Assembly (NCBI GenBank): GCA_023397655.1
Contig: JAEWTW010000016.1
Coordinates: forward strand, 1 to 64,000
Direction of reading: 5' to 3'
DNA: 64,000 bases
Source: Bacillota bacterium
Lineage (GTDB): Bacteria; Bacillota; Clostridia; Christensenellales; SZUA-584
The translations under genes were made by a program, and so were the position numbers. Shown piece after piece: positions 25,721 to 33,494 of the stretch. Numbering within the stretch: the stretch's first letter is position 1; every line of letters begins with the position of its first letter. A model generated the notes under the pieces. That model was not told the DNA's origin and made no database searches. It saw only the letters and a list, made by a program, of their open reading frames with translations.

Positions 25721-25853
25721 CATGCAGCAACTGTTGCGCCCGGGAGCAATGTTAAGATTGGGACAAGTTTGGGAGGACTGGCTTCAGGGGTGCTGAAAAG
25801 TCTCCGAACAAACTGGTGTAATCTATTTCATACAGCAACAGGGAGATGCAATC

Positions 25854-28142
25854 ATGAAAACAATTAAAGCGAGGGTCGTCCTTCTGATGACAGCGATGAC
25901 CGTTCTTTTATGCGGCGTTCTCGGAGCGATGAGCGTTGTGCTAAACCGACTGACGGCGAAAGACGTTTTGAAGCAAAGCATGACGCAGGTGGCGGTTTTG
26001 GCGGCGGCACGTATTGATAAGGAGCTGCAGGTGACCAAACAGGTGGCCATCGACACCGGCTGCATCTCCGATATGGGCAAAATGTATGTCTCCAGTCTGG
26101 ACAAAAAGAGAATCGTCGAACAACAGGTGAGAGCGCATGGGCTTGAGGGCGGCAACCTGTTGGATGCCAACGGGGTCAGCGTGTTCGACGGTACCGATTA
26201 CTCCGACCGCGACTATTATAAGGCTGCAATGGAAGGCAACGCGTTTATTTCCGGCCCGCTGCTCAGCAGGCAGACGGGAGAATACGTGGTGGTTGTCGCT
26301 GCGCCGGTATGGCTGGACGGCGAAGCGGATACCGAAGTGCTGGGCGTCGTCTATTTTAAGCCAAATCTGTCCATGCTATCGGAAATTGTATCGAATATCA
26401 AAGTGGGCGAGACGGGCAAGGCATATATCATTGACAAAAACGGGCTGGTGATCGCGCACGAGGATGCATCCAGAGTTTTTACTGAAAATGTGACGGAGCA
26501 GGCCGACGCCGACGCCTCGCTGGCGGACCGCGCGAAGATCGAGGGCGAGATGACGGCGGGCATCACAGGTTTTGGCGCGTATAAACTGCAGGGCTCGGAG
26601 TTTGTTCAGGGCTATGCGCCCATTACTGGGACGGATGGCTGGAGCGTGGGCGTATATGCGGAAGAAAACGAGTTCATGGACAACGTGACCTTCTCGGTAT
26701 GGCTGACCGTTTTTATCTGTGCAGCGTCTCTGGCAGCGGCGGTGCTGGCCTCGCTGGTGCTGGTGAAGAAGGCGCTCAAACCGATTCGGGAGACGGCGCA
26801 GTTTGCGGGCGCGCTGGCGGCAGGGCAGCTGGAAGAGACCATCCGGATAAGCACAAAGGATGAGGTCGGGCAGCTGCAGCACACGCTGGACGCTGAGGTG
26901 CGCGGTGCCTTCAAAGCCATTGAAGCGGCGCGTTATGCCGCTGAAAAACAGGCGAGCTATCAGTCCGATGAAGTGGAGAAGCTGCTGGTGAACCTGCGGC
27001 GGCTCGCGAACGGGGAGCTGAACTGCGACATCGCCGTTGCGGAAGGCGATGCAGACACGGAAACGCTACATGCTTTGTTCAGCGAAATCGCAATGAATCT
27101 TTGCGGCGGGCTGAATGCCATCAAAGGGTATATCGGCGATATATCCTCGGTGTTGGGCGAGATGGCGCGGGGCAACATGACCGTACGCATCGACTCGGAA
27201 TATCATGGAGACTTCGCGGCGCTCAAGCAGTCTATCAATGCCATCGCGGCATCGCTGAACGTCGTGCTGGGCGACATCAGCATCGCTGCGGAGCAGGTGG
27301 CAACAGGCACGCGACAGCTGTCGGACGGCAGCCAAGAGATATCTCAAGGGGCTGCCGAGCAGGCGGGCGCCATCGAATTGCTGACGTCGGCGGTGCGCGG
27401 GATCGCTGAACAGACGCGGCAGAACGCGCTGAGCGCGAATACGGCTAACGAGCTGACGGAAACGGTGCAGGCCGGTGCGGTGGAGGGCAGCGTGCGGATG
27501 CAGGCGATGCAGGGCGCGATGGTACAGATGAACGAGTCATCTCACAACATATCCAGGATCATCAAGGTGATCGACGATATCGCATTTCAGACCAATATTC
27601 TGGCATTGAACGCGGCGGTGGAGGCCGCGCGGGCGGGCGTACACGGCAAAGGCTTTGCGGTGGTGGCCGAGGAGGTGAGAAACCTCGCGGCCAGAAGTGC
27701 CGCTGCAGCCAGTGAGACGGCGGAACTGATCGAAGGCTCCATCAAAAAGACGGCGGCAGGCACGAAGATCGCGGACGAAACAGCGGCAGCGCTGGATAAA
27801 ATACTGACAGGCATTCAGCAGGCCGGACGGCTGGTCAGCGAAATCGCGCAGGCATCGGGTGAGCAGGCGTCGGCCATTGAACAGGTGAACCGCGGCATCG
27901 AACAGCTGTCGGCGGTGGTGCAAACCAACTCGGCGACGGCAGAGCAGGCGGCGGCAGCCAGCGAGGAGTTGTCCGGCCAGTCAGAAATGCTCAACAGCCT
28001 GGTGGGGCAGTTTGTGCTGAGTGAACATAACGGCAGCCTGACACAGCCGGAGGCGGAAACCGAACCGGAGCTGCCGCCGCTGCCGGAAGGCGAAGATAAC
28101 TGCCGGCAGCAGATTGAGCCAACGCACACTGATGATTTCTAA
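25854..28142 (+). CDS. Methyl-accepting chemotaxis protein with double-Cache sensor, lacking the FGKY tail
   Basis: A 762-residue receptor. TM1 (~7-28), dCache_1-like sensor (~32-270; YSDRDYYKAAMEGNAFISGP, GKAYIIDKNGLVIAHED), TM2 (~283-305), HAMP, poly-HAMP-like region and signalling domain (~480-735) with an intact tip. The C-terminus is Pro/Glu-rich (PEAETEPELPPLPEG) and ends THTDDF, not xDFGKY as in the other six receptors. The membrane-distal coiled coil also has more substitutions (SAVRGIAEQTRQNALSANTA). ATG 25854 has an AGGGAG site. A sigma-28 promoter was not found in the 184-bp gap, which contains the upstream terminator. Confidence 0.92.
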   Translation: MKTIKARVVLLMTAMTVLLCGVLGAMSVVLNRLTAKDVLKQSMTQVAVLAAARIDKELQVTKQVAIDTGCISDMGKMYVSSLDKKRIVEQQVRAHGLEGGNLLDANGVSVFDGTDYSDRDYYKAAMEGNAFISGPLLSRQTGEYVVVVAAPVWLDGEADTEVLGVVYFKPNLSMLSEIVSNIKVGETGKAYIIDKNGLVIAHEDASRVFTENVTEQADADASLADRAKIEGEMTAGITGFGAYKLQGSEFVQGYAPITGTDGWSVGVYAEENEFMDNVTFSVWLTVFICAASLAAAVLASLVLVKKALKPIRETAQFAGALAAGQLEETIRISTKDEVGQLQHTLDAEVRGAFKAIEAARYAAEKQASYQSDEVEKLLVNLRRLANGELNCDIAVAEGDADTETLHALFSEIAMNLCGGLNAIKGYIGDISSVLGEMARGNMTVRIDSEYHGDFAALKQSINAIAASLNVVLGDISIAAEQVATGTRQLSDGSQEISQGAAEQAGAIELLTSAVRGIAEQTRQNALSANTANELTETVQAGAVEGSVRMQAMQGAMVQMNESSHNISRIIKVIDDIAFQTNILALNAAVEAARAGVHGKGFAVVAEEVRNLAARSAAAASETAELIEGSIKKTAAGTKIADETAAALDKILTGIQQAGRLVSEIAQASGEQASAIEQVNRGIEQLSAVVQTNSATAEQAAAASEELSGQSEMLNSLVGQFVLSEHNGSLTQPEAETEPELPPLPEGEDNCRQQIEPTHTDDF

Positions 28143-28199
28143 AAGTGCTTTTGCGGGCGACAGACAGTAGAAATATGCGGCTGGAACGTAAAAAAGATA

Positions 28200-28227
28200 T
28201 CAACCTGTTCCGCAAATCTGCCGATAT
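28200..28227 (+). promoter_or_regulatory. Sigma-28-like promoter of the second cheW
   Basis: A perfect GCCGATAT -10 (28220-28227) with TCAA (28200-28203) sixteen bases upstream, 86 bp before the cheW start. Confidence 0.5.
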
Positions 28228-28312
28228 AAGTATTACACGACCTGTTATTAAGGACGCAGTATTGAGATAGCATTAGTTATTATACTGATTATTAACGAGG
28301 AGGAGCGAGGAT

Positions 28313-28810
28313 ATGGCATATGAGGCAGATATGCTTTTGGAGGAAAACGAAGACACGCAGCACGGTCGGTTCCTGACATTTGCGCTGGGGGAAGAGGAGT
28401 TTGGCATTGAGATCAGCTACGTGACCGAGATCATCGGTATGCAGCCGATATCCACGCTGCCTGAGATACCCGAGCATGTGAAAGGTATCGTGAACCTGCG
28501 CGGCAAGATCATTCCGGTCATCGATATGCGGCTGCGGTTTAAAAAGCCCGAGATCGACTATACGGACCGCACGTGCATTGTCATCATCGACACGGAGGTG
28601 TTTTCCGCCGGGTTGATCGTGGACAGCGTGGCCGAGGTGATGTCCATTCCGGATGAACAGATTGTACCGCCGCCCAACTATCGTACCGGTATACACAACC
28701 TGTATCTCAAGGGCATTGCCAATGTGGACGGGCAAGTCAAGCTGTTGCTGGACTGCGAAAAGCTATTTATGGAGGACGAGCAGCAGCTGATCGCGGGGCT
28801 GGAGGGTTAA
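28313..28810 (+). CDS. cheW: Chemotaxis adaptor CheW (copy 2)
   Basis: A 165-residue CheW and a clear paralogue of the copy at 15519 (FLTFALGEEEFGIEI, KGIVNLRGKIIPVIDMRLRF, GQVKLLLDCEKLF). It links receptors to CheA in the signalling array. The start is ATG 28313 with GAGGAGG. It stands alone between a sigma-28-like promoter and a terminator, so it is probably a monocistronic motility gene. Two CheW copies could give alternative array compositions for the seven receptors here; which receptor uses which adaptor is not readable. Confidence 0.96.
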   Translation: MAYEADMLLEENEDTQHGRFLTFALGEEEFGIEISYVTEIIGMQPISTLPEIPEHVKGIVNLRGKIIPVIDMRLRFKKPEIDYTDRTCIVIIDTEVFSAGLIVDSVAEVMSIPDEQIVPPPNYRTGIHNLYLKGIANVDGQVKLLLDCEKLFMEDEQQLIAGLEG

Positions 28811-28820
28811 CGGATTATGC

Positions 28821-28860
28821 AAAAGCACATCGCTGTACAGGCGGATGTGCTTTTTATTTT
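28821..28860 (+). terminator. Terminator after the second cheW
   Basis: AAAAGCACATC (28821-28831) pairs with GATGTGCTTTT, with a T-rich tail to 28860. Confidence 0.88.
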
Positions 28861-29077
28861 GGGTGCTTGAAATACGTGGTAAGGCGGGAGTAGAATAGTA
28901 CCGGAATATGGAACAAATAGTTATCAGCAGCCGTCATACGGGCAGAGGCCATAGGTTTCGGCCATGAGAAAACGGCTGTTGTGATGGGGCTGTTCATCGT
29001 GTTCGCGGCGTTGATGGACGGCAGCGCAGGCCGAAAGCCGGATCATTAGGTTGGTGATTAACGGAGGGTTTTGATCC

Positions 29078-29464
29078 ATGAAAAGAATTGCTGTAGCAAT
29101 GGTTTTAATGGTTGTGTTGACGGCGACGCTGGCCGGATGCGGCGGTTCGGCAGCGGTGTACGGTAAGGATGATACGGACATCGCGGCAAAAGCGGGCGAA
29201 GCATTCACGATTAAGCTGGAGGAAAATCCGACAACGGGTTATCAGTGGAGCGTGGTCGTCAGCGATGAGAGCGTGGTAACGCTGGAAAAGGATGATTACG
29301 TACCGGACGACAAAAGCGGTGAGCTTGCAGGCTCCGGCGGTACACGCGTGCTGACGTTCAAGGCGTTGAAGGAAGGGACGGCAAAGATCGAGATGGTTTA
29401 TGAACGCAGCTGGGAGCCGAACCCGGGCGACGAGAAGGTGCAGTTCAATGTGACCGTGAGTTGA
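29078..29464 (+). CDS. Chagasin-family (I42) cysteine-protease-inhibitor-like lipoprotein
   Basis: A 128-residue lipoprotein with a signal peptide and lipobox (ATLAGC, acylated Cys ~21). The mature part has the three inhibitor-loop motifs of the chagasin/I42 family: NPTTGYQW, a glycine-rich loop (AGSGGTRVLTF) and RSWEPNPG. Family members block papain-like cysteine proteases, so this one may protect the cell surface against clostripain-like or host proteases; the target is unknown. ATG 29078 has a CGGAGGG site. It sits alone between terminators inside the chemoreceptor island. I saw nothing convincing in the 267 bp before it. Confidence 0.88.
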   Translation: MKRIAVAMVLMVVLTATLAGCGGSAAVYGKDDTDIAAKAGEAFTIKLEENPTTGYQWSVVVSDESVVTLEKDDYVPDDKSGELAGSGGTRVLTFKALKEGTAKIEMVYERSWEPNPGDEKVQFNVTVS

Positions 29465-29500
29465 GAAATGCAACTCAAACATTAAGAATAATGCAATATG

Positions 29501-29526
29501 AAAAGGCCTGAGCAGGGCCTTTTTTA
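29501..29526 (+). terminator. Terminator after the chagasin-like gene
   Basis: AAAAGGCC (29501-29508) pairs with GGCCTTTT and is followed by T residues. Confidence 0.82.
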
Positions 29527-29591
29527 TGTCAGCCAATGGGCGCTTACCTTACATAAATGAAAACAAATCGTTAAGTTCGCGATGCAAGGGT

Positions 29592-29618
29592 TAAGCAGGA
29601 AATGTCCAAAGCCGATAA
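29592..29618 (+). promoter_or_regulatory. Sigma-28-like promoter of the MCP at 29724
   Basis: TAAG (29592-29595), 15 bp, and a perfect GCCGATAA (29611-29618). It differs from the consensus at one -35 base and is 106 bp before the start. Confidence 0.7.
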
Positions 29619-29723
29619 CATAACATGGAACGAACAGGAAACCATGGGAACAAGGACTTGCCGTCTGTCCTTGTACTCTGAATATATTTTCTATTAATTT
29701 TACAGCACAAAGGGGAAGACAGA

Positions 29724-32144
29724 ATGAAGATCAGCACCAAAATATTACTGTTTGTATCGGCGATCGCCTTGGTGGCAGTAACTGCTGCTGCGGGGCTTTC
29801 GATGATCGAGAACGCGGCATACGTCGACCAGGCGAGCAACGAACGCGCCGCCGCGGGTCTGACGGATCTCGAACGCGGCATTCAGGAGCAGCTGGTCAGC
29901 GCCGAGCACACCGCCCTGCTGCTGGCCGGCAATGCGGGTGTGGTTAAGGGAATAAAGACCGGCGATTTTGACGCACTGCAGACCACGCTGGATACCCTCA
30001 ACGGCAAGCTGCTGATGGATACAATATCAATTACTGACGACAAGGGCAATGTGATCATACGCCAGCACCAGCCGGACAAGAGGGGCGATAACATTGCTGA
30101 ACAATCCAACGTGGCTCAGGCGTTGTCGGGCAATACGCAAACGACGATAGAAGCAGGCCAGCTTGTTAAACTGTCCTGCCGTTCAGGCGCGCCCGTGCTG
30201 GACGATACGGGGAAAGTGATCGGCACGGTGGTTGTGGGATATACCTTTGAAAACCAGAAGCTGGTGGATGAGTTGAAGAGCGTTCACAATATGGAGTTTA
30301 CGATTTTCCAGGGAAATGTACGGCTGGCTACCACGATCATGAAAGACGGACAGCGTGCAACAGGCAGCGAACTGGATGCGCATATCGCGGACACCGTGAT
30401 CAAAGACGGGAAGGATTACTCCGGTATGGCAAACATACTGGGTATGCCGTTTTACACCGCGTATGCGCCGCTGAAGGATACGCAGGGCAATATCGTGGGC
30501 GTGCTGTTCGCGGGTCTGCCCGCGCAGAGCGCGAATGCGGCAAAGACCACAACGCTGCTGCACGTGCTGATATTTATACCTGTTCTGCTGGCCATACTAC
30601 TGATATTGCTGGTTATATTTGTGAGGAGAACGATCGGGAAGCCGATGAGAGCGATCACCTCGGCAGCTCAGAAGCTGGCGGACGGAGATACCGGAACGGC
30701 CATACAGGTGAAGGGCCATGATGAGATCGCTCAGATGGCAAAGGCGTTTACAGCGGTTGCTGAAGCGGTTGACAGCTTGGCACGGGATATCCATACCGTC
30801 AGCAAAACGGTTGAATCCGGCAGATTCGGCACGCGGGCGGATGAAGATGTGTACAACGGAGCATACCGCAGTATAGCGGCGGGCTTTAATGAAACGATGG
30901 GCAAATTCAGGCAGTATCTCGACAGCCTTTCGGCGCCTGTGCTGACGTTGGACAGCGACTATACGGTGCTCTATATGAACAAAGCCGGTGCGTCACTGGC
31001 AGGTCTTAATCCGGAGCAGGCAGTCGGCATGAAATGTTACGACATATTCAAGACAAGTGACTGCCGCACGAGCAAGTGTGCCTGCGGCCGCGCAATGGCA
31101 AACATGCGGCCCGAGACGGGAGAGACGGATGCGCATCCGTCTGTGGGAATGGATCTCGATATCGAATATACCGGCACGCCCATCATACTCAACGGGGAAG
31201 TAGCGGGTGCTTTCGAAGTGATCGTGGATCAGACGGCTATCAGGAAGGCAGGTAGCGAAGCACAGGCCCAGGCGGATACACTGGCCACACTGCTGAATGA
31301 GATAGACATAGCGGCAGAGCAGGTGGCGTCTGGTACGCGGCAGGTGTCGGACGGCAGCCAGCAAATATCAATGGGCGCAACAGAGCAGTCGAGCGCGATC
31401 GAGGAACTGACGACAACAATCTCTGATATTGCTTCGCAGACGCAGCAGAATGCGGCTAGTGCGAATCAGGCCAGTGAGCTGACACTGAAGGTCAAGCAGG
31501 AGGCTGAGCAGGGGAACGAGCGTATGGACGCGCTGCAAGCCGCGATGGCCGAGATCAATGATTCATCCGCGGGCATTTCAAAAATTATCAGGGTGATCGA
31601 TGACATTGCGTTCCAGACCAACATACTGGCGCTGAACGCCGCAGTGGAAGCGGCGCGCGCCGGCGTTCACGGGAAGGGCTTCGCCGTCGTGGCCGAGGAG
31701 GTGCGCAATCTCGCGGCTCGCAGCGCCGCTGCTGCAAAAGAAACCACGGCGCTCATTGAGCGGTCAGTCGCCAAGGCGGAGGCGGGCACAAAGATTGCGG
31801 ACGGCACGGCTGCTGCGCTGAAGGAGATGGTCAAAGGAGTGGAACAGGCTGCTGCGCTGGTCGCTGAGATTGCCGCCGCGTCCGGTGAACAAGCCAACGC
31901 TATCGTGCAGGTGGATCGCGGTATGGAGCAGATGGCGCAGGTGGTGCAGATGAACTCTGCCACGTCGGAGGAAACTGCCGCAGCCAGTGAGGAGCTTTCC
32001 GGACAGGCGGAATATCTGAAGAATATGGTGGGGCAATACACGCAGAAAGGTGATTCTTCATCAACAGATGCCAGACGGATGCTGTCTGATAATCCCTTAA
32101 TGACAGATGCAACGGTAACGGAAACTGACCTTGGAAAATACTGA
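29724..32144 (+). CDS. Methyl-accepting chemotaxis protein, Cache sensor plus Cys-rich PAS
   Basis: An 806-residue receptor, the longest in the island. TM1 (~7-25), a Cache_3-Cache_2-like extracellular sensor (~28-275), TM2 (~280-300), HAMP (~300-355), then a cytoplasmic PAS domain (~395-510) with C438, C447, C452 and C454 (CYDIFKTSDCRTSKCAC). The signalling domain (~525-775) has the standard tip; the tail is TETDLGKY. The PAS and its cysteine spacing match those of the MCP at 9762, although the extracellular sensors differ, so the Cys-PAS looks like a separate cassette joined to two sensors. ATG 29724 has an AAGGGG site. Confidence 0.93.
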   Translation: MKISTKILLFVSAIALVAVTAAAGLSMIENAAYVDQASNERAAAGLTDLERGIQEQLVSAEHTALLLAGNAGVVKGIKTGDFDALQTTLDTLNGKLLMDTISITDDKGNVIIRQHQPDKRGDNIAEQSNVAQALSGNTQTTIEAGQLVKLSCRSGAPVLDDTGKVIGTVVVGYTFENQKLVDELKSVHNMEFTIFQGNVRLATTIMKDGQRATGSELDAHIADTVIKDGKDYSGMANILGMPFYTAYAPLKDTQGNIVGVLFAGLPAQSANAAKTTTLLHVLIFIPVLLAILLILLVIFVRRTIGKPMRAITSAAQKLADGDTGTAIQVKGHDEIAQMAKAFTAVAEAVDSLARDIHTVSKTVESGRFGTRADEDVYNGAYRSIAAGFNETMGKFRQYLDSLSAPVLTLDSDYTVLYMNKAGASLAGLNPEQAVGMKCYDIFKTSDCRTSKCACGRAMANMRPETGETDAHPSVGMDLDIEYTGTPIILNGEVAGAFEVIVDQTAIRKAGSEAQAQADTLATLLNEIDIAAEQVASGTRQVSDGSQQISMGATEQSSAIEELTTTISDIASQTQQNAASANQASELTLKVKQEAEQGNERMDALQAAMAEINDSSAGISKIIRVIDDIAFQTNILALNAAVEAARAGVHGKGFAVVAEEVRNLAARSAAAAKETTALIERSVAKAEAGTKIADGTAAALKEMVKGVEQAAALVAEIAAASGEQANAIVQVDRGMEQMAQVVQMNSATSEETAAASEELSGQAEYLKNMVGQYTQKGDSSSTDARRMLSDNPLMTDATVTETDLGKY

Positions 32145-32154
32145 TATTAACAGG

Positions 32155-32194
32155 CAAAGCCCCCCATGGAAGCCATGCGGGGGCTTTGCTTTAG
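32155..32194 (+). terminator. Terminator closing the chemoreceptor island
   Basis: A long stem, CAAAGCCCCC plus CATGG against CCATG plus GGGGGCTTTG with one bulged base, ending in a short T-rich tail. Confidence 0.78.
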
Positions 32195-32341
32195 CCTGAA
32201 GCCGCAGCCTTTGGCTTTTATATGAGGTTTAAGAGCTTTGGTATGATGTACGGTCCGCCGCTTCTGGCAGACCGTATCCGGAATGAGTATTATATCACCG
32301 GATGACTTCAGAACGTAAAGGCGCTATGCTGTAAGGGCTAT

Positions 32342-32458
32342 TTACCAGCCCCAGCCGCCGCGCCAGCCGCCGCAGCAGCCGCGGTTCCAGCCGCCGCCCC
32401 AGCAGCCGCCGGACCAGCCGCCGCACCAGCCGCGGTTCCAGCCCCATCCACAACACAT
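32342..32458 (-). CDS. 38-residue Gly/Trp/Cys-rich peptide
   Basis: A small protein of unknown function that begins MCCGWGWNRGWCGGW and ends GGWRGGWGW. Almost every residue is Gly, Trp, Cys, Arg or Asn, and it contains an internal GW(N)RG(C)CGG-type repeat. ATG 32458 has a strong AAGGGGGTGA ribosome site. Upstream is a box (TGAATATACATG) shared with three other small loci in this window, and the ribosome site and first codons match those of the Cys-rich gene at 53588. The composition suggests a spore-coat or surface peptide, or a modified peptide precursor, but no family is recognised. A longer in-frame start upstream is less likely because it would run through the promoter-like box. Confidence 0.55.
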   Translation of the reverse strand: MCCGWGWNRGWCGGWSGGCWGGGWNRGCCGGWRGGWGW

Positions 32459-32476
32459 AAGCTTCACCCCCTTGCT

Positions 32477-32508
32477 CCATGTATATTCACTGACGATGAA
32501 TAGGGTGC
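32477..32508 (-). promoter_or_regulatory. Promoter-like box A (GCAC ... CAGTGAATATACAT)
   Basis: On the minus strand GCACC is followed after ~13 bp by CAGTGAATATACATG, directly before the Gly/Trp/Cys peptide gene. Related boxes occur at 32781-32811, 53466-53498 and 53871-53900. It may be a sporulation-type promoter, but the sigma factor is not assigned. Confidence 0.45.
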
Positions 32509-32693
32509 TATAATCTATGTCGGTGTTCGTATCCTCATCGGCGCAAACACGTAACACAACGGGATACTGAGCATTCATAAAGCACAGCTTGAATGTACGG
32601 CGTGCCGCATCAGGCAGGCCCCTGTTTTCTTATATATAAGCACCCATGGGGATGGGGCGCTCAACGCCGGAATACATTTTGTATGCCTTTTTC

Positions 32694-32766
32694 AGCAGCC
32701 GCATGGACAGCAACTGGACCCAGCGGACACAGCCGCAACAGCCGCGGCTCCAACCTCATCCGCTGC
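32694..32766 (-). pseudogene. Degenerate copy of the Gly/Trp/Cys peptide gene
   Basis: Minus-strand sequence here is close to that of the peptide at 32342-32458 (GGTTGGAGCCGCGGCTGTTG against GGCTGGAACCGCGGCTGCTG) and encodes GWSRGCCGC in the matching frame. The codon that aligns with a Trp codon is TGA, and no start codon is in frame. A box of the same type lies just upstream (32781-32811). It is either a decayed paralogue or a different short gene in another frame (MRLEPRLLRLCPLG, starting near 32764). Confidence 0.3.
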
Positions 32767-32780
32767 CCCTCCTTTGCTAA

Positions 32781-32811
32781 TATATATATTCACTGATCAT
32801 TTACATGGCAC
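32781..32811 (-). promoter_or_regulatory. Promoter-like box C
   Basis: The minus strand reads GTGCC, a 12-bp gap, then CAGTGAATATATATA. It matches boxes A and D through CAGTGAATATA and is followed by a GGAGGGG site. Confidence 0.4.
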
Positions 32812-32833
32812 GTCTCAATTTATGATGCAAAAA

Positions 32834-32864
32834 TGAATGACGAGGCTCTTGGCGGTGCAAAATA
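32834..32864 (+). promoter_or_regulatory. Possible sigma-G-type promoter
   Basis: TGAATG (32834-32839), 18 bp, CAAAATA (32858-32864), compared with the forespore sigma-G consensus TGAATA / CATACTA. It is 25 bp before a 43-residue gene. Confidence 0.35.
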
Positions 32865-32889
32865 ATCATGTCACTGGGAGGTGATTTTG

Positions 32890-33021
32890 ATGAAACAGAG
32901 GAAACCGAGAAACAGAGCCCCGCGGGATATGGTGGACGCACAAAAGGCTGCGCTCAGCAAGGTGGGCGAAAAAAATGTGGCTGTGGAGAATGGCAGCGTG
33001 CCCAATCCGCATGACGGCTGA
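32890..33021 (+). CDS. 43-residue basic small protein
   Basis: A short gene with a near-perfect ribosome site (GGAGGTGATTTTG before ATG 32890) and its own terminator. The product begins MKQRKPRNRAPRDMVDAQKA and ends NGSVPNPHDG. It is basic at the N-terminus, hydrophilic throughout, and has no Cys or membrane segment. A possible forespore-type promoter lies just upstream, so a small acid-soluble or other minor spore protein is a reasonable guess, but it lacks the alpha/beta-type SASP signatures that I know. Confidence 0.6.
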   Translation: MKQRKPRNRAPRDMVDAQKAALSKVGEKNVAVENGSVPNPHDG

Positions 33022-33035
33022 AAAGGAAACGGCAT

Positions 33036-33066
33036 AAAACGCTCCGCCGATTTGCGGGGCGTTTTA
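33036..33066 (+). terminator. Terminator of the 43-residue gene
   Basis: AAAACGCTCCGC pairs with GCGGGGCGTTTT across a 6-nt loop, ending in T residues, 15 bp after the stop codon. Confidence 0.82.
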
Positions 33067-33079
33067 ATGTGCTTTAGCG

Positions 33080-33312
33080 TAATAATCCACCAGCTATGCT
33101 GGTGTGAATAAAAATGCTTCAGCTTACAGCAATTGAGCGAAGCGAATGACAAAAAATAGACTGTCAAAAGCAGTGCGCTCGAGAGGAGTACTGCTTTAGC
33201 AGTCGTAGGGCGAGTAATGCAACTGGCGGACTTTTCAATACGTCTTGAGACGTAGCCAGTAAAATGCCCTTTTAGGGCTGGTGCATACCACCAGTTTAAC
33301 TGGTGGTTTTGA
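33080..33312 (+). mobile_element. Non-autonomous IS200/IS605-type element or omega-RNA-like remnant
   Basis: About 230 bp bounded by two hairpins with the same stem: CACCAG/CTGGTG at 33088-33104 and CCACCAGT/ACTGGTGG at 33288-33306. Matching subterminal hairpins are how the IS200/IS605 TnpA enzyme recognises its ends. Between them are three more stems (AAAGCAGT/ACTGCTTT near 33166-33198, ACGTCT/AGACGT near 33240-33253, GCCCT/AGGGC near 33266-33278), a layout like the omega-RNA at the right end of TnpB elements. No tnpA or tnpB is present. The rest of the gap (33313-33494) holds nothing recognised. Family assignment is by structure only. Confidence 0.5.
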
Positions 33313-33494
33313 TTTGCTCCTGGCAAGGCAGAACATTCTATGTCCCGATTCACTCTCCGGGACTTATTTATTTGTCCGACAACATGCCGGTAATCTGATT
33401 AGCGTGGATAAACAGCATTTTATGCGGCAATCATGCCGCAATCATACTTTATATATGATATAATAGTATTAAATCGAAACGGGAGGAAATTATT

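Noticed and set aside
32295..32480. 61-codon minus-strand frame rich in RRLxRRL
   Set aside because: It is the alternative frame of the Gly/Trp/Cys peptide, and its repetitive Arg/Leu content follows from that repeat.
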